Shown here: one piece after another, positions 17,341 through 26,115 of the stretch | Layout: each line of letters begins with the position of its first letter | Numbering within the stretch: the stretch's first letter is position 1 | Source of the DNA: Pseudomonadota bacterium | GTDB lineage: Bacteria > Pseudomonadota > Gammaproteobacteria > Pseudomonadales > Moraxellaceae | Length of the DNA stretch: 44,174 nucleotides | NCBI GenBank assembly: GCA_021804565.1 | Contig: JAJZHK010000021.1 | Coordinates: forward strand, 1-44,174 | Reading direction: 5' to 3' | The notes under the pieces: model-generated | What the model saw: the letters and a program-made list of their open reading frames with translations, nothing else | What the model was told of the DNA's origin: nothing | Databases searched by the model: none | Translations under genes and position numbers: made by a program

Positions 17341-17363
17341 TATAATGACCTGAGACGGTCATT
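17341..17363 (+). promoter_or_regulatory. TATAAT box with overlapping inverted repeat
   Basis: A consensus -10, TATAAT (17341-17346), lies 40 bp before the ATG of the membrane-protein/two-component operon. It overlaps an inverted repeat: AATGACC (17344-17350) and GGTCATT (17357-17363) around a 6-nt spacer. No clear -35 is seen, as expected of an activated or regulated promoter. The repeat could be an operator, perhaps for the downstream response regulator, but that is inference. Confidence 0.45.
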
Positions 17364-17385
17364 TCAGGACGAGGAGCTGCGCAGC

Positions 17386-18087
17386 ATGGGTGCTATACAC
17401 GAGGATGTACTGTATTTTTTTCGCACCCGAGGCTTAAGCCTGCTGGTCTATGGATTGCCGGCGATTGTGCCCATCTCGATCTGGCAGGGCTATGTGAACG
17501 GGCAGCGCGCGTCCTTGCCGGCGCTGCACAGCGGCGGCATGCCGCCGCAGCTGTCGGCAGGCGTGATGTTGCCCAGCCTGGTCGCCGGGCTGATCTACAC
17601 CGGCCTGATGATGATCCTGATCGACACCTACTCGCGTGGTCTGCAGCCGAATCTACGCAGCCTCTGGGCGCAGGCCATCCATCGTGGCCCCTATCTGTTT
17701 GCCGTTCAGGTGCTGCTGGGCATCGCCTCCTTTTTGGCCGCCATTCCGCTGATCATCCCGGGTTTTTATGTCGCCGGTCGCCTGCTCGATGTGCAGGTGC
17801 AGGCGCCTTTGTCGGAGGCCGGCGTATGGGCGATGATGCGTCAGAGCTGGCGGGAGACCCAGGGCTACGGCTGGTCCTTGATCGGAGGTTATGCCTTGTG
17901 GTTGCTCCTGCCCTTGAGCGTAGGCATCTTGCTGCAGGCTTTGATCAGCCACCTCTTGCCGGCGCATGGGCCACTCACCTGGGCGATGCTCAGCCTGAGT
18001 TACGCCCTGTCGATGTTCCTCGACCTCCCCTCCTGGGTTTTTCTTTACCGGCACCGTCAGTTGCGCGCTGCGCAGGGCGTCCGCTGA
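17386..18087 (+). CDS. Polytopic membrane protein, YciC/UPF0259-like
   Basis: A 233-residue integral membrane protein with about five or six hydrophobic segments. Features include RGLSLLVYGLPAIVP, LIYTGLMMILIDTYSRG, AIPLIIPGFYVAGRLLDVQVQAPLSEAG and the closing MFLDLPSWVFLYRHRQ. The IPGFYVAGRL block and overall plan resemble the YciC (UPF0259) group of unknown function; the match is by eye. It leads an apparent operon with the response regulator (9-bp gap) and histidine kinase, which suggests a membrane-stress or envelope role. Confidence 0.65.
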   Translation: MGAIHEDVLYFFRTRGLSLLVYGLPAIVPISIWQGYVNGQRASLPALHSGGMPPQLSAGVMLPSLVAGLIYTGLMMILIDTYSRGLQPNLRSLWAQAIHRGPYLFAVQVLLGIASFLAAIPLIIPGFYVAGRLLDVQVQAPLSEAGVWAMMRQSWRETQGYGWSLIGGYALWLLLPLSVGILLQALISHLLPAHGPLTWAMLSLSYALSMFLDLPSWVFLYRHRQLRAAQGVR

Positions 18088-18096
18088 GCCTCAGCG

Positions 18097-18756
18097 ATGC
18101 GCATACTCTACGCCGAGGACGATGACGACCTGGGCTATGCCCTGGGGCTCATGCTCGAGAAGCTGGGCTACAAGGCCGATCATGCCAGGGAGGGGCGTGA
18201 GGCCGATCTGATGCTGAGGACGCAGAGCTACGATCTGCTCATTCTCGATTGGGGTCTGCCTTATCTCGACGGTATTGAGGTCCTGCGGCGTTTGCGAGCC
18301 AGGGCGCAGACCCTGCCGGTGATCCTGCTGACCGCCAAGGATGAGGTTGAAGACCGCGTACGTGGCCTCGACGCCGGCGCCGATGACTATCTGGCCAAGC
18401 CCTTTGCCATGAGTGAGCTGGCCGCACGGGTACGGGCGCTGTTGCGTCGTGGCAACGCCGGCAGCGCACTCTTGCAACATGCCCATCTGTGCCTGGATAC
18501 GGCGGCGCGCACCGCCCAGCTGGCCGGCCAGCCGCTGGCCCTGACGGCGCGCGAGTTTGTGCTGCTCGAGCGGCTGCTGCTGCAGGTCGGCAAGGTGGTC
18601 AGCAAACGTGAACTGGTCGATCGCTTCAGCGACTGGGATCATGAGCTTGGCGACAATGCCATCGAGGTGGCTATTTTCAGACTACGCCGCAAGCTGCAGG
18701 GAGCGGGGATCGTCATCACGACGGTGCGCTCCCTGGGCTACCGCATGGAGGCTTGA
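18097..18756 (+). CDS. OmpR/PhoB-family response regulator
   Basis: A DNA-binding response regulator of 219 residues. The receiver domain has the acidic pocket EDDDD at 7-11, phospho-acceptor D51 in LILDWGLP, a Thr in LLTAKDE and K101 in LAKPF. The C-terminal winged helix (from about 125) ends in FRLRRKLQ...TVRSLGYRME, typical of the OmpR/PhoB class and near QseB/TctD types. It is followed by its histidine kinase after 2 bp, with GGAGG in its last codons acting as the kinase RBS. The signal is unknown. Confidence 0.93.
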   Translation: MRILYAEDDDDLGYALGLMLEKLGYKADHAREGREADLMLRTQSYDLLILDWGLPYLDGIEVLRRLRARAQTLPVILLTAKDEVEDRVRGLDAGADDYLAKPFAMSELAARVRALLRRGNAGSALLQHAHLCLDTAARTAQLAGQPLALTAREFVLLERLLLQVGKVVSKRELVDRFSDWDHELGDNAIEVAIFRLRRKLQGAGIVITTVRSLGYRMEA

Positions 18757-18758
18757 GC

Positions 18759-20123
18759 ATGTCGGTGCAGCCTTCGATACGCCGGCGCCTGCGCCTCTGG
18801 CTGCTGCCCTCGCTGCTGGCGGTGCTGCTGCTATCGGCGGTGAGTGCCTACTACCGTGCCGTTGAAATCTCCAACACCGTCTATGACCGCGCGCTTTACG
18901 ATGGGGTGTTGACCCTGGGCATCCTGGTGCACGTCGATCATGGGCGTGTACACGTCGATGTGCCCCCGGTGGCGCGACGCATGCTCGAGGTCGATCCTCT
19001 CGACACCATCTATTTCACCGTCAAGGACGAGCAGGGACATACCCTGCAGGGCGATGCGCAACTGCCCCTGCCTTACGGCCGGCTGCGCAAGGACGACAAA
19101 CCGGTGTTCTACGATGCACGCATCGATGAGCAGCCGGTACGGGTGGCCTGTGTGCGCATACAGCCTCTGGGCCATGCGCCAGCCGTTCTTCTGGCGGTCG
19201 CCGAAACCCTGAAAAAACGGCGGCAGATGCAGCAGAGCATCCTGCGCGAGAGCATCGCACCGCAGTTTCTCTTTCTGGGCCTGGCTCTCGGGCTGCTGTG
19301 GTGGGCGATGCGTCGGGCCTTGCAGCCGCTGGACCTGTTGTCACAAAGCATGGACAGCCGCTCTGCCCTCGATTTTACCCCCCTCGATGTGGCGGGCATG
19401 CCCGGGGAGATCCGTCCCCTGGGGGAGGCCTTCAATGGCTTGATCCGCCGCTATGCCGCCAGTTTTTCGCTGCAGCAGCGCTTTACCGCCAATGCCGCGC
19501 ATCAGCTGCGCACGCCGGTGGCGGGTATGCGGGCGATGATCGAGGCGCAGATGCTCGACCAGCCGGAGTCCAGCTGGACGCCGCTGCTGCGGCGCTTGCA
19601 TCAGTCCACCCTGCGTCTGACCCGTCTGGTCCAGCAGCTGCTTTTGCTGGCACGAGCCGAGCCCGGTAATGCCCGCGCCCATCAGAGCTTCGATATGGCG
19701 GCGTGGCTGGAAGAGGTCTTGCGTGAGGTGCAGCGGGGTGGCGCCGGAGCACGTCTGCGCTGGAGCGCGCAGGCACAGCTTGCTGAAGGCGACGCCGCCA
19801 TGCTCGGGGAGATGCTACGCAACTTGGTCGACAATGCCCTGCGCTACAGTGGGCCGGAGTCTCCGGTCGAGGTTCATCTGCGTACGGAACAGGGTCGCGC
19901 GCTGATCGTGGTGGAGGACCGTGGCCCGGGTATCGCCCAGGACGAGGTGCATCGCATCTTTGAACGTTTTTATCGCAGCGCCGCCGGGGGGGGCGAAGGC
20001 ACTGGACTGGGGCTGGCCATCGTCAAGGAAATCGCTGACGCTCATGCCATCCAGATTCAGGTGCAAGCGCGCAGCGACGGGCCGGGCAGCCGTTTCATCC
20101 TGCGCTGGCCGCTGCCGTCCTGA
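18759..20123 (+). CDS. Sensor histidine kinase, QseC/TctE-like
   Basis: A membrane-bound partner kinase of 454 residues. A first transmembrane helix (about 13-32) is followed by a periplasmic domain of about 130 residues that resembles the 2CSK_N-type sensor of TctE-like kinases. A second helix (FLFLGLALGLLWWAM) leads to a HAMP-like linker, then the H-box FTANAAHQLRTPVAG with phospho-His H248. The ATPase domain has NLVDNALRY (N box), EDRGPGI (G1), FERFYR and GTGLGLAIV (G2). ATG 18759 is chosen for GGAGG about 7 nt upstream. It converges on coaE with a 4-bp gap. Confidence 0.92.
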   Translation: MSVQPSIRRRLRLWLLPSLLAVLLLSAVSAYYRAVEISNTVYDRALYDGVLTLGILVHVDHGRVHVDVPPVARRMLEVDPLDTIYFTVKDEQGHTLQGDAQLPLPYGRLRKDDKPVFYDARIDEQPVRVACVRIQPLGHAPAVLLAVAETLKKRRQMQQSILRESIAPQFLFLGLALGLLWWAMRRALQPLDLLSQSMDSRSALDFTPLDVAGMPGEIRPLGEAFNGLIRRYAASFSLQQRFTANAAHQLRTPVAGMRAMIEAQMLDQPESSWTPLLRRLHQSTLRLTRLVQQLLLLARAEPGNARAHQSFDMAAWLEEVLREVQRGGAGARLRWSAQAQLAEGDAAMLGEMLRNLVDNALRYSGPESPVEVHLRTEQGRALIVVEDRGPGIAQDEVHRIFERFYRSAAGGGEGTGLGLAIVKEIADAHAIQIQVQARSDGPGSRFILRWPLPS

Positions 20124-20127
20124 GGGC

Positions 20128-20883
20128 TCAGTCGTCCGCCTGGGCTTCGTCCTCAGGATCGGTCAGCCACAGGCCAAGGTCGATCAGACGGCAGCGTTCG
20201 CTGCAAAAGGGGCGGTATGGATTGTTCTGCCAGACAGTCAGCTGCCGGCAGCGGGGGCAGTTGTAGCGGCTTTCAGGCTGGCTCAGAGAGCTGGTTTGCA
20301 GGTAAGCGGCATGCAGGCGTTCGAGTTCGGCGTAGAACTGCTCGCGGTCGCCGTCGTTGAGCAGCACGTCATCGGCACGCGCACGGCGACGTTCACGGCT
20401 CCACTGGCTGGCGATGATCGCCTGCACCTGTCCGATATCGCCACCATCGCGTTTTAAAGTGCGCTCCAGTTGCAAGGACTCGGGTGCATCGATGAGCAGG
20501 GTGCGTTGACAGAAGTCGGCCTGCCCGCTTTCAAACAGCAGGGGCGAGACAAGGACGCTGTAGCTGCTTTGACTGCGGGCCAGCTGGGTGCTGATGCAAG
20601 CGCGGATCAAAGGATGCAGCAAAGCCTCCAGCCAGTGTTTTTGCGCCTCATCCTGAAAGATGATGCGACGCAGTTGCGCGCGTTGCAGGGCGCCTCCAGC
20701 GTCGAGGATGTCGGCGCCAAAGTGTTCGGCGATGGCCGCAAGTGCAGGACAGCCGGGTTCGACCACCTGACGCGCACAGAGGTCGGCGTCGATGATATCG
20801 ATGCCCAGGGAGGCCAGGTAGTCACTGGCCAGGGTTTTGCCGCTGCCTATGCCGCCGGTGAGGCCGAGCACCCACTTAGCCAT
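20128..20883 (-). CDS. coaE: Dephospho-CoA kinase fused to a YacG zinc finger
   Basis: The first ~200 residues are dephospho-CoA kinase, which makes CoA from dephospho-CoA and ATP. They contain the P-loop LTGGIGSGKT (8-17), IDADLCARQVV and LLHPLIR. The last ~45 residues are a YacG domain with a four-cysteine zinc site, C209-PR-C212 and C227-SER-C231, plus the RPFCSERCRLIDLGLWL signature. YacG inhibits DNA gyrase in E. coli. The two are usually separate neighbouring genes beside pilD; here one uninterrupted frame joins them through a short linker. The kinase start overlaps pilD's stop by 8 bp. Confidence 0.93.
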   Translation of the reverse strand: MAKWVLGLTGGIGSGKTLASDYLASLGIDIIDADLCARQVVEPGCPALAAIAEHFGADILDAGGALQRAQLRRIIFQDEAQKHWLEALLHPLIRACISTQLARSQSSYSVLVSPLLFESGQADFCQRTLLIDAPESLQLERTLKRDGGDIGQVQAIIASQWSRERRRARADDVLLNDGDREQFYAELERLHAAYLQTSSLSQPESRYNCPRCRQLTVWQNNPYRPFCSERCRLIDLGLWLTDPEDEAQADD

Positions 20884-21739
20884 GGCCGTAGAGCCAGCTC
20901 ATCAGCGGATGGTATTCAATCATGACCACGTAGCCGGCGATGGCCAGATAGGGGCCGAAGGGAAAGGCCAGGCTGCGCCGGCGCACGATCAGATACGCGA
21001 TGCCCGCCACGGCGCCCGTCACCGAGGCGAGCAGCAGGATGAGCGGTAGGCCTTGCCAGCCCATCCAGGCGCCGAGGGCGGCGAGCAGCTTGAAGTCCCC
21101 ATACCCCATGCCTTCTTTGCCGGTGAACAGGCGAAACAGCCAGTACACCGACCACAGCAAGAGGTAGCCGAGTGCTGCGCCGAGGATGGCGTCCGGCGCG
21201 GCGACGTAGACATGGCGGGTATTGAGCAGCAAGCCCAGCCAGAGCAGGGGCAGGGTGAGGTCGTCAGGAAGCAGCTGGTGTTCAAAGTCGATGATGGTGC
21301 AGGCGATCAGCGTCCACAGCAGGAGCAGGGCAAAGAAGGTCGGCCAGCCCAGGCCCATCTCCATGACCAGCACCAGGGACAGCATGGCGGTGCCCAGTTC
21401 GACCAGGGGATAACGCGCCGAGATCAGCGACCGGCAATGCGCGCAACGGCCGCGCAAGGCCAGCCAGCTCAGGAGCGGGATGTTTTCATGCCAGCGTATC
21501 GGTTCATTGCAGTGCGGGCAGTGCGAGCCGGGCAGGCACAGATTGAAAGGCAGCGGCCGGTCTTCGGGCCAGGGCTCGCTGCCGTTTTGTTCGAGCAGGG
21601 CGCGGCAATCGGCCTGCCAGCGGCGCTCCAGCATCAGGGGCAGGCGGTAGGCGACGACGTTGAGAAAGCTGCCTACACAGAGGCCCACCAGCCAGGCATA
21701 GACGGCCCATACCACCGGGTTATCAAAAAAACCGTGCAT
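20876..21739 (-). CDS. pilD: Type IV prepilin peptidase / N-methyltransferase
   Basis: PilD cleaves the leader of type IV pilins and pseudopilins and methylates the new N-terminal Phe. The 287-residue membrane protein has VGSFLNVVAYRLP at the N-terminus and a cytoplasmic zinc loop with CPHC and CAHC. Its two catalytic aspartates are in IIDFEHQLLPD and GYGDFKLLAALGAWMG. Full-length members with the CxxC pairs are expected to carry both activities. The start overlaps the pilC stop (TGATG). Its substrates in this window are the two pilins at 35.7-36.8 kb. Confidence 0.96.
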   Translation of the reverse strand: MHGFFDNPVVWAVYAWLVGLCVGSFLNVVAYRLPLMLERRWQADCRALLEQNGSEPWPEDRPLPFNLCLPGSHCPHCNEPIRWHENIPLLSWLALRGRCAHCRSLISARYPLVELGTAMLSLVLVMEMGLGWPTFFALLLLWTLIACTIIDFEHQLLPDDLTLPLLWLGLLLNTRHVYVAAPDAILGAALGYLLLWSVYWLFRLFTGKEGMGYGDFKLLAALGAWMGWQGLPLILLLASVTGAVAGIAYLIVRRRSLAFPFGPYLAIAGYVVMIEYHPLMSWLYGHG

Positions 21740-22968
21740 CAGACCACCGAGCCCATCTGGAAGATAGGCAGATACATGGCGATGATCAGTCCACCGACGA
21801 GGACACCGAGTATGGCCATGATCAAGGGCTCCATCAAGGCGGTCATGCCGTCGACCATGTTGTCGACTTCAGCCTCGTAGTAGTTGGCCACCTTGTCGAG
21901 CATATCGTCGAGTTTGCCGGATTCTTCGCCGATCGACACCATTTGCAGGGCCATGGCGGGAAACAGCGAGGTGATGCGCATGGAGAAGGCCAGCTGCTGA
22001 CCGCTGGCGACATCATCGCGTATACGCAAGATGGCGTCGCGATAAAGGCTGTTGCCAGCGGCCCCCGCGCAGGACTCGAGGGCTTCGATCAAGGGCACAC
22101 CGGCAGCGAAGGTGGTCGCCAGGGTGCGGCAATAGCGCGCCACCACCGCCATGAAGGTCAGTTTGCCGACGATGGGCAGTTTCAGCACCAGGCGATCGAG
22201 TATCGCCACAAAGGCGGGCGAGCGTTTTTTCAGCTCGAGGAAGCCGACGATGATGGCGGCGACGACCACGGCTACAAAAATCCCGTCTTTTTGCAGGTAG
22301 TTGGAGAGATGGATCACCATTTCGGTGAAGGCCGGCAGGCGGGCGCCAAAACCGTTGAAGAGGGTCTCGAAGGTGGGGACGACCTTGACCAGCAGGATGA
22401 CCGAGACGATGACGGCGACGACGATGACCGCCATGGGGTAGCGCAAGGCCTTCTTGATCTTGGTCTTGAGCAGCTCGCTCTTTTCCTTGTAGGTGGCAAT
22501 ACGATCGAGCATGGTCTCCAGGGCGCCGGATTGCTCGCCTGAAGCCACCAGGCTGACAAACAGGTCATCGAAGAGCAGCGGGTATTTTTTCAGGGCGCCG
22601 GCAAAGTTTTCACCGCCTTCGACCGCTGCTTTGATACCGAGCACCACCTCGCGCATGGAAGGGTTGTCGAGGCCGTCGGCGACGATCTCGAAAGACTGCA
22701 CCAGCGGGACCCCGGCCTTCATCATGGTCGCCAGCTGACGGACGAAGATCGCCACCTCCATGGGGGTGATCTTTTTCTTGCCGCTGAGGAAAGGGATGTT
22801 GATAGGCTCAGACTTTTTGCTGACGCGATCGGCATTGATGCCCTGTTTGCGCAACTGGGCTTTGACCAGGGCGACACTGCGCCCCGGTATGACACCGCTG
22901 ACCTTGCTCCCGCGACGATCGATGCCCGAGTAGCTGTAGTTCTTGATGGTGTTGGTATCTTCAGCCAT
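21739..22968 (-). CDS. pilC: Type IV pilus inner-membrane platform protein PilC
   Basis: PilC is the inner-membrane platform that links the assembly ATPase to growing pilus fibres. The 409-residue protein has two T2SSF domains. The first has VAIFVRQLATMMKAGVPLVQSF near 85-105 and the second VVARYCRTLATTFAAGVPLIEAL near 270-292; each is followed by a hydrophobic segment, and the C-terminal helix is PLIMAILGVLVGGLIIAMYLP. It lies between pilB (11-bp gap) and pilD (1-nt overlap), the standard order. No anomalies. Confidence 0.96.
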   Translation of the reverse strand: MAEDTNTIKNYSYSGIDRRGSKVSGVIPGRSVALVKAQLRKQGINADRVSKKSEPINIPFLSGKKKITPMEVAIFVRQLATMMKAGVPLVQSFEIVADGLDNPSMREVVLGIKAAVEGGENFAGALKKYPLLFDDLFVSLVASGEQSGALETMLDRIATYKEKSELLKTKIKKALRYPMAVIVVAVIVSVILLVKVVPTFETLFNGFGARLPAFTEMVIHLSNYLQKDGIFVAVVVAAIIVGFLELKKRSPAFVAILDRLVLKLPIVGKLTFMAVVARYCRTLATTFAAGVPLIEALESCAGAAGNSLYRDAILRIRDDVASGQQLAFSMRITSLFPAMALQMVSIGEESGKLDDMLDKVANYYEAEVDNMVDGMTALMEPLIMAILGVLVGGLIIAMYLPIFQMGSVV

Positions 22969-22979
22969 ATTCGCTCACA

Positions 22980-24695
22980 TCAGTCCGTGGTCACCCGCAA
23001 TACTTCCTGCAGGCTGGTTACCCCCGCCATGACCTTTTTCAGGCCCGATCGGCGCAGGTCGTCGAATCCTTCAGCGCGTGCTTGATCAGCGATCATAATC
23101 GAATTGCCCTCCTCCATGATAATTCGTTGGATGGCAGGTGTCACTTTCATCACTTCATAAATGCCGACACGTCCTTTATAGCCGTCTTTGCACTTCGGAC
23201 AAGAGCCCGGCTCGTAAAGCTGGAAGCCTTTGGCAATATCCTCTTCGGTAAAGCCGACCTGGCGTAAGGACTCGGCCGGCACCTGTATGGGCTTGCGGCA
23301 TTCCATGCACAGGCGACGCGCCAGGCGCTGCGCAATCACCAGATTGACCGAGGTGGCGACGTTGAACGAGGGTACCCCCATGTTGCGCAGACGGGTCAGG
23401 GTTTCCGGAGCCGAGTTGGTGTGCAGGGTCGATAGCACCAAGTGGCCGGTCTGTGCCGCTTTGACGGCGATCTCCGCCGTTTCCAGGTCGCGAATTTCGC
23501 CGACCATGATGACGTCGGGGTCCTGACGCAAGAAGGCTTTCAAGGCCGAGGCAAAGGTCAGGCCGACTTTGTTGTTGACATTGACCTGGTTGACCCCTTC
23601 CAGATTGATTTCGACGGGGTCCTCGGCGGTGGAGATGTTGGTGTCCGGCTGGTTGAGAATGTTGATCCCGGTGTACAGCGACACCGTCTTGCCTGAACCG
23701 GTCGGTCCGGTGATGAGCACCAGTCCCTGTGGTTTTTCCAGAGCCTCCATGTAGAGGGCTTTCTGTTCGGGCTCGTAGCCCAGTGCGTCGATGCCGAGTT
23801 TGGCGCTGGAGGCATCGAGGATACGCAAGACCAGCTTCTCGCCGTACAAGGTGGGCAAGGAGCTGACACGAAAGTCGATGCTATGGCCGGGCCGTAGCTT
23901 GAGCTTGATGCGGCCATCCTGGGGGACGCGTTTTTCGGCGATGTCGAGCCGGGACATCACCTTCAGGCGTGAGGAGAGATTTTTGGCCAGCTGCACCGGC
24001 GGCCGGGCTATTTCACGCAAGACGCCATCGATACGATAGCGCACCCGATAGACCTTCTCATAAGGTTCAAAGTGCAGGTCGGAGGCGCCGCTGGCCACCG
24101 CATCGAGCAGCATTTTCTGGATGAAGCGCACCACCGGGGCATCTTCTTCCCCGGATCGGGCGGTCTCGTCCTTGCCCTCATCGCTGCTCTCTTCACCGCC
24201 CTCAAACTCGAGATCGCCATAGCTGTCATCGGCGCCTTCGAGCAGACTGCTCATGTTCTTGTAGGTGTTGTCTATGGCCGCTTGCAGCTTGTCCTCTTCG
24301 ACCAGGACATTGATGACACTCAGCTGCGTTGTGAAGGCGATGTCGCGCAGAGCCCCCTGATGGGTTGGGTCGGTCAGAGCGACAAAGAGGCGCCGTCCGC
24401 GCTGGTAGAGCGGCAGGCAGCCATACTTTTTGACCAGCTTCTCGTCGACCAGGTTCTTCGGCGCCTGGCTCATGTCCATGGCCGATAGATCAAAAACCGG
24501 GTCGCCAAACTCCAGGGAGGCGGCACGGGCGATGTCCAGCGGTTTGGCCAGGCCCTTGGCGACCAGATAGGCGGTCAGGCGTACCTGCTCGCGTGCCGAG
24601 GCGGCGATAGCGTCATTGGCCGTCGCTTCGGTGATGACATTTTCCATGACCAGGCGACGGGCCAGACCGGTCATGACACTGGCGGGTGCTGCCAT
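22980..24695 (-). CDS. pilB: Type IV pilus assembly ATPase PilB
   Basis: PilB is the hexameric ATPase that drives pilus extension. The 571-residue protein has a GspE N-terminal domain, an acidic linker near 155-185, and the GspE/VirB11 core. The core has GPTGSGKT (Walker A, about 330-337), AEDPVE (Asp box), LRQDPDVIMVGEIRD (Walker B) and STLHTNSA (His box). A zinc-binding CxxC...CxxC (LCMEC, CPKC) is present. Full length matches PilB rather than the shorter retraction ATPase PilT. The start follows a long AT-rich spacer (24696-24834) that probably holds the promoter, though I see no clear boxes. Confidence 0.96.
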   Translation of the reverse strand: MAAPASVMTGLARRLVMENVITEATANDAIAASAREQVRLTAYLVAKGLAKPLDIARAASLEFGDPVFDLSAMDMSQAPKNLVDEKLVKKYGCLPLYQRGRRLFVALTDPTHQGALRDIAFTTQLSVINVLVEEDKLQAAIDNTYKNMSSLLEGADDSYGDLEFEGGEESSDEGKDETARSGEEDAPVVRFIQKMLLDAVASGASDLHFEPYEKVYRVRYRIDGVLREIARPPVQLAKNLSSRLKVMSRLDIAEKRVPQDGRIKLKLRPGHSIDFRVSSLPTLYGEKLVLRILDASSAKLGIDALGYEPEQKALYMEALEKPQGLVLITGPTGSGKTVSLYTGINILNQPDTNISTAEDPVEINLEGVNQVNVNNKVGLTFASALKAFLRQDPDVIMVGEIRDLETAEIAVKAAQTGHLVLSTLHTNSAPETLTRLRNMGVPSFNVATSVNLVIAQRLARRLCMECRKPIQVPAESLRQVGFTEEDIAKGFQLYEPGSCPKCKDGYKGRVGIYEVMKVTPAIQRIIMEEGNSIMIADQARAEGFDDLRRSGLKKVMAGVTSLQEVLRVTTD

Positions 24696-24876
24696 GCGCA
24701 GTAACCTTCGATCAATAAAAAAAATTTATGTGCTAAATCTACTCTAGCTGCCTTGTGCAAGAATAGTGCTAATGCAGGTGGCGGCATGGGATTGATGCAA
24801 TTTTGTACATAAAATACACAGCTTTTAGCCCATTTTGCGTAACAAGGCGCAATGTGGCCCGCCCACAGGCTGCGCC

Positions 24877-26112
24877 ATGCTGAAGTCCTGGCGACAGGTC
24901 GGCTGGGTGAGCCTGGGGGTGCCGGCCGCCCGTGGGGTCTATCTGCTCTTCGTGATGAGCCTGGCGCGGGTCTATGGTGCCAGTGGACTGGCTGATGCGG
25001 CTTTCTTTGTCGCCGGCATGCTGGCTTTGGTGACGTCTGCTTTGTCCGGCATCAGCGATGCCGTTCTGATCCCCGCGCTCTTGCGCGCCGAGCATGAGGT
25101 CGAGGCGGCTGCCCGTCTGCGTTTTGTGCAAAGACGGCTGTGGGCTGGCGCTGTGGTGCTGACCGCGGCGACGGTGCTGTTCCTGCATCTGCGCTGGCCG
25201 GGCATGCCGGCTTGGCTCTATGCCCTGGCCGCCTTGCCGCTGATGGCGGTCTCGACCGCCATCCAGGTCGCGCAAATGGTCCGACATGGCCGTCTTTTGC
25301 GCTCCCAGGCCGGGCACTTTGTCGCCGGCTTGGTTCTCATCCCCTGTGTCTATATTGGGGTGCCCAGCCCCTCGCGTATCGTCGCCCTGCTGCTCGGCTA
25401 CGAAGCCTTGCGCTGGCTGTCGACGCTGGGTTTGAGCGCAGCCGGATCACGGCCTGTCGATCGGGTCGCCTTGCCGCAGGAGCAGCAGAGGCAGCTCTGG
25501 CGAGCCGCTTTAGGGCAGTTGGGTAGCTATATGCTCAGCGCCTTGCCGGGTCTGATCAGCCTCTATCTGGCGCGGGGCATGGACCATGGGCTGGTCAGCA
25601 TGCTCGAGTACCTCAACCGTCTGTGGGCGGCGGCGACCCTGGTTTTTGCCGGCTATCTGCTGTATCTGATGAGCCGCTTCAAGGCGGTCCTGCAGGAGGA
25701 TATCGATGCCGCCTATGTGCAGCGCAGCGTCCAGCGTATCCTGGTCATGAGCCTGATCGCCCTGCCTTGTGCCTGGGGAGGCTGCGTTTTTCTCGCCTAT
25801 TTCTGGTTTGACCCTCGCGTCTGGTCGGCGCCACAGCTTCATCTTTGGATCGCCAGCTCAGCCATCTATTTCCTTGCCTTGCCGGCCTATCTCGTCGGTA
25901 TGATCTATGTGCGCTGGGCCAATATGAGCATGCAGACCCGCGTGGTTTTTACCGCCGTTTTGCTCAATCTGGTCGGCTATCTCGGCGCCATCATCCTGTT
26001 GCACGGAGCGGGGCTCAAGGGTTTGGTGCTGTCTTTTGTCGTCGGTCAGTATGTTCAGTGCGCGGTGCTGTATCGGCTCTATCGGCGGCGCGTTGATCCG
26101 GCCCGGCGCTAA
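24877..26112 (+). CDS. MOP-superfamily polysaccharide/lipid flippase-like protein
   Basis: A 411-residue membrane protein with about 12 hydrophobic segments. The N-terminal part GASGLADAAFFVAGMLALVTSALSG resembles MurJ/Wzx-type flippases, and the C-terminal helices keep the same rhythm. It is shorter and more divergent than the MurJ at 755. It is therefore more likely a glycan flippase (Wzx-like) than a second essential MurJ. ATG 24877 is chosen because it directly precedes the first helix. It is the only plus-strand gene in the pilus/glycan region and converges on the methyltransferase gene with a 3-bp gap, so it probably serves the same glycan pathway. Substrate unknown. Confidence 0.7.
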   Translation: MLKSWRQVGWVSLGVPAARGVYLLFVMSLARVYGASGLADAAFFVAGMLALVTSALSGISDAVLIPALLRAEHEVEAAARLRFVQRRLWAGAVVLTAATVLFLHLRWPGMPAWLYALAALPLMAVSTAIQVAQMVRHGRLLRSQAGHFVAGLVLIPCVYIGVPSPSRIVALLLGYEALRWLSTLGLSAAGSRPVDRVALPQEQQRQLWRAALGQLGSYMLSALPGLISLYLARGMDHGLVSMLEYLNRLWAAATLVFAGYLLYLMSRFKAVLQEDIDAAYVQRSVQRILVMSLIALPCAWGGCVFLAYFWFDPRVWSAPQLHLWIASSAIYFLALPAYLVGMIYVRWANMSMQTRVVFTAVLLNLVGYLGAIILLHGAGLKGLVLSFVVGQYVQCAVLYRLYRRRVDPARR

Positions 26113-26115
26113 GTC

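Noticed and set aside
24877..26112. Second MurJ
   Set aside because: Shares the MOP fold but is shorter and more divergent than the murJ at 755, which carries the lipid II signatures; a glycan flippase is more likely.
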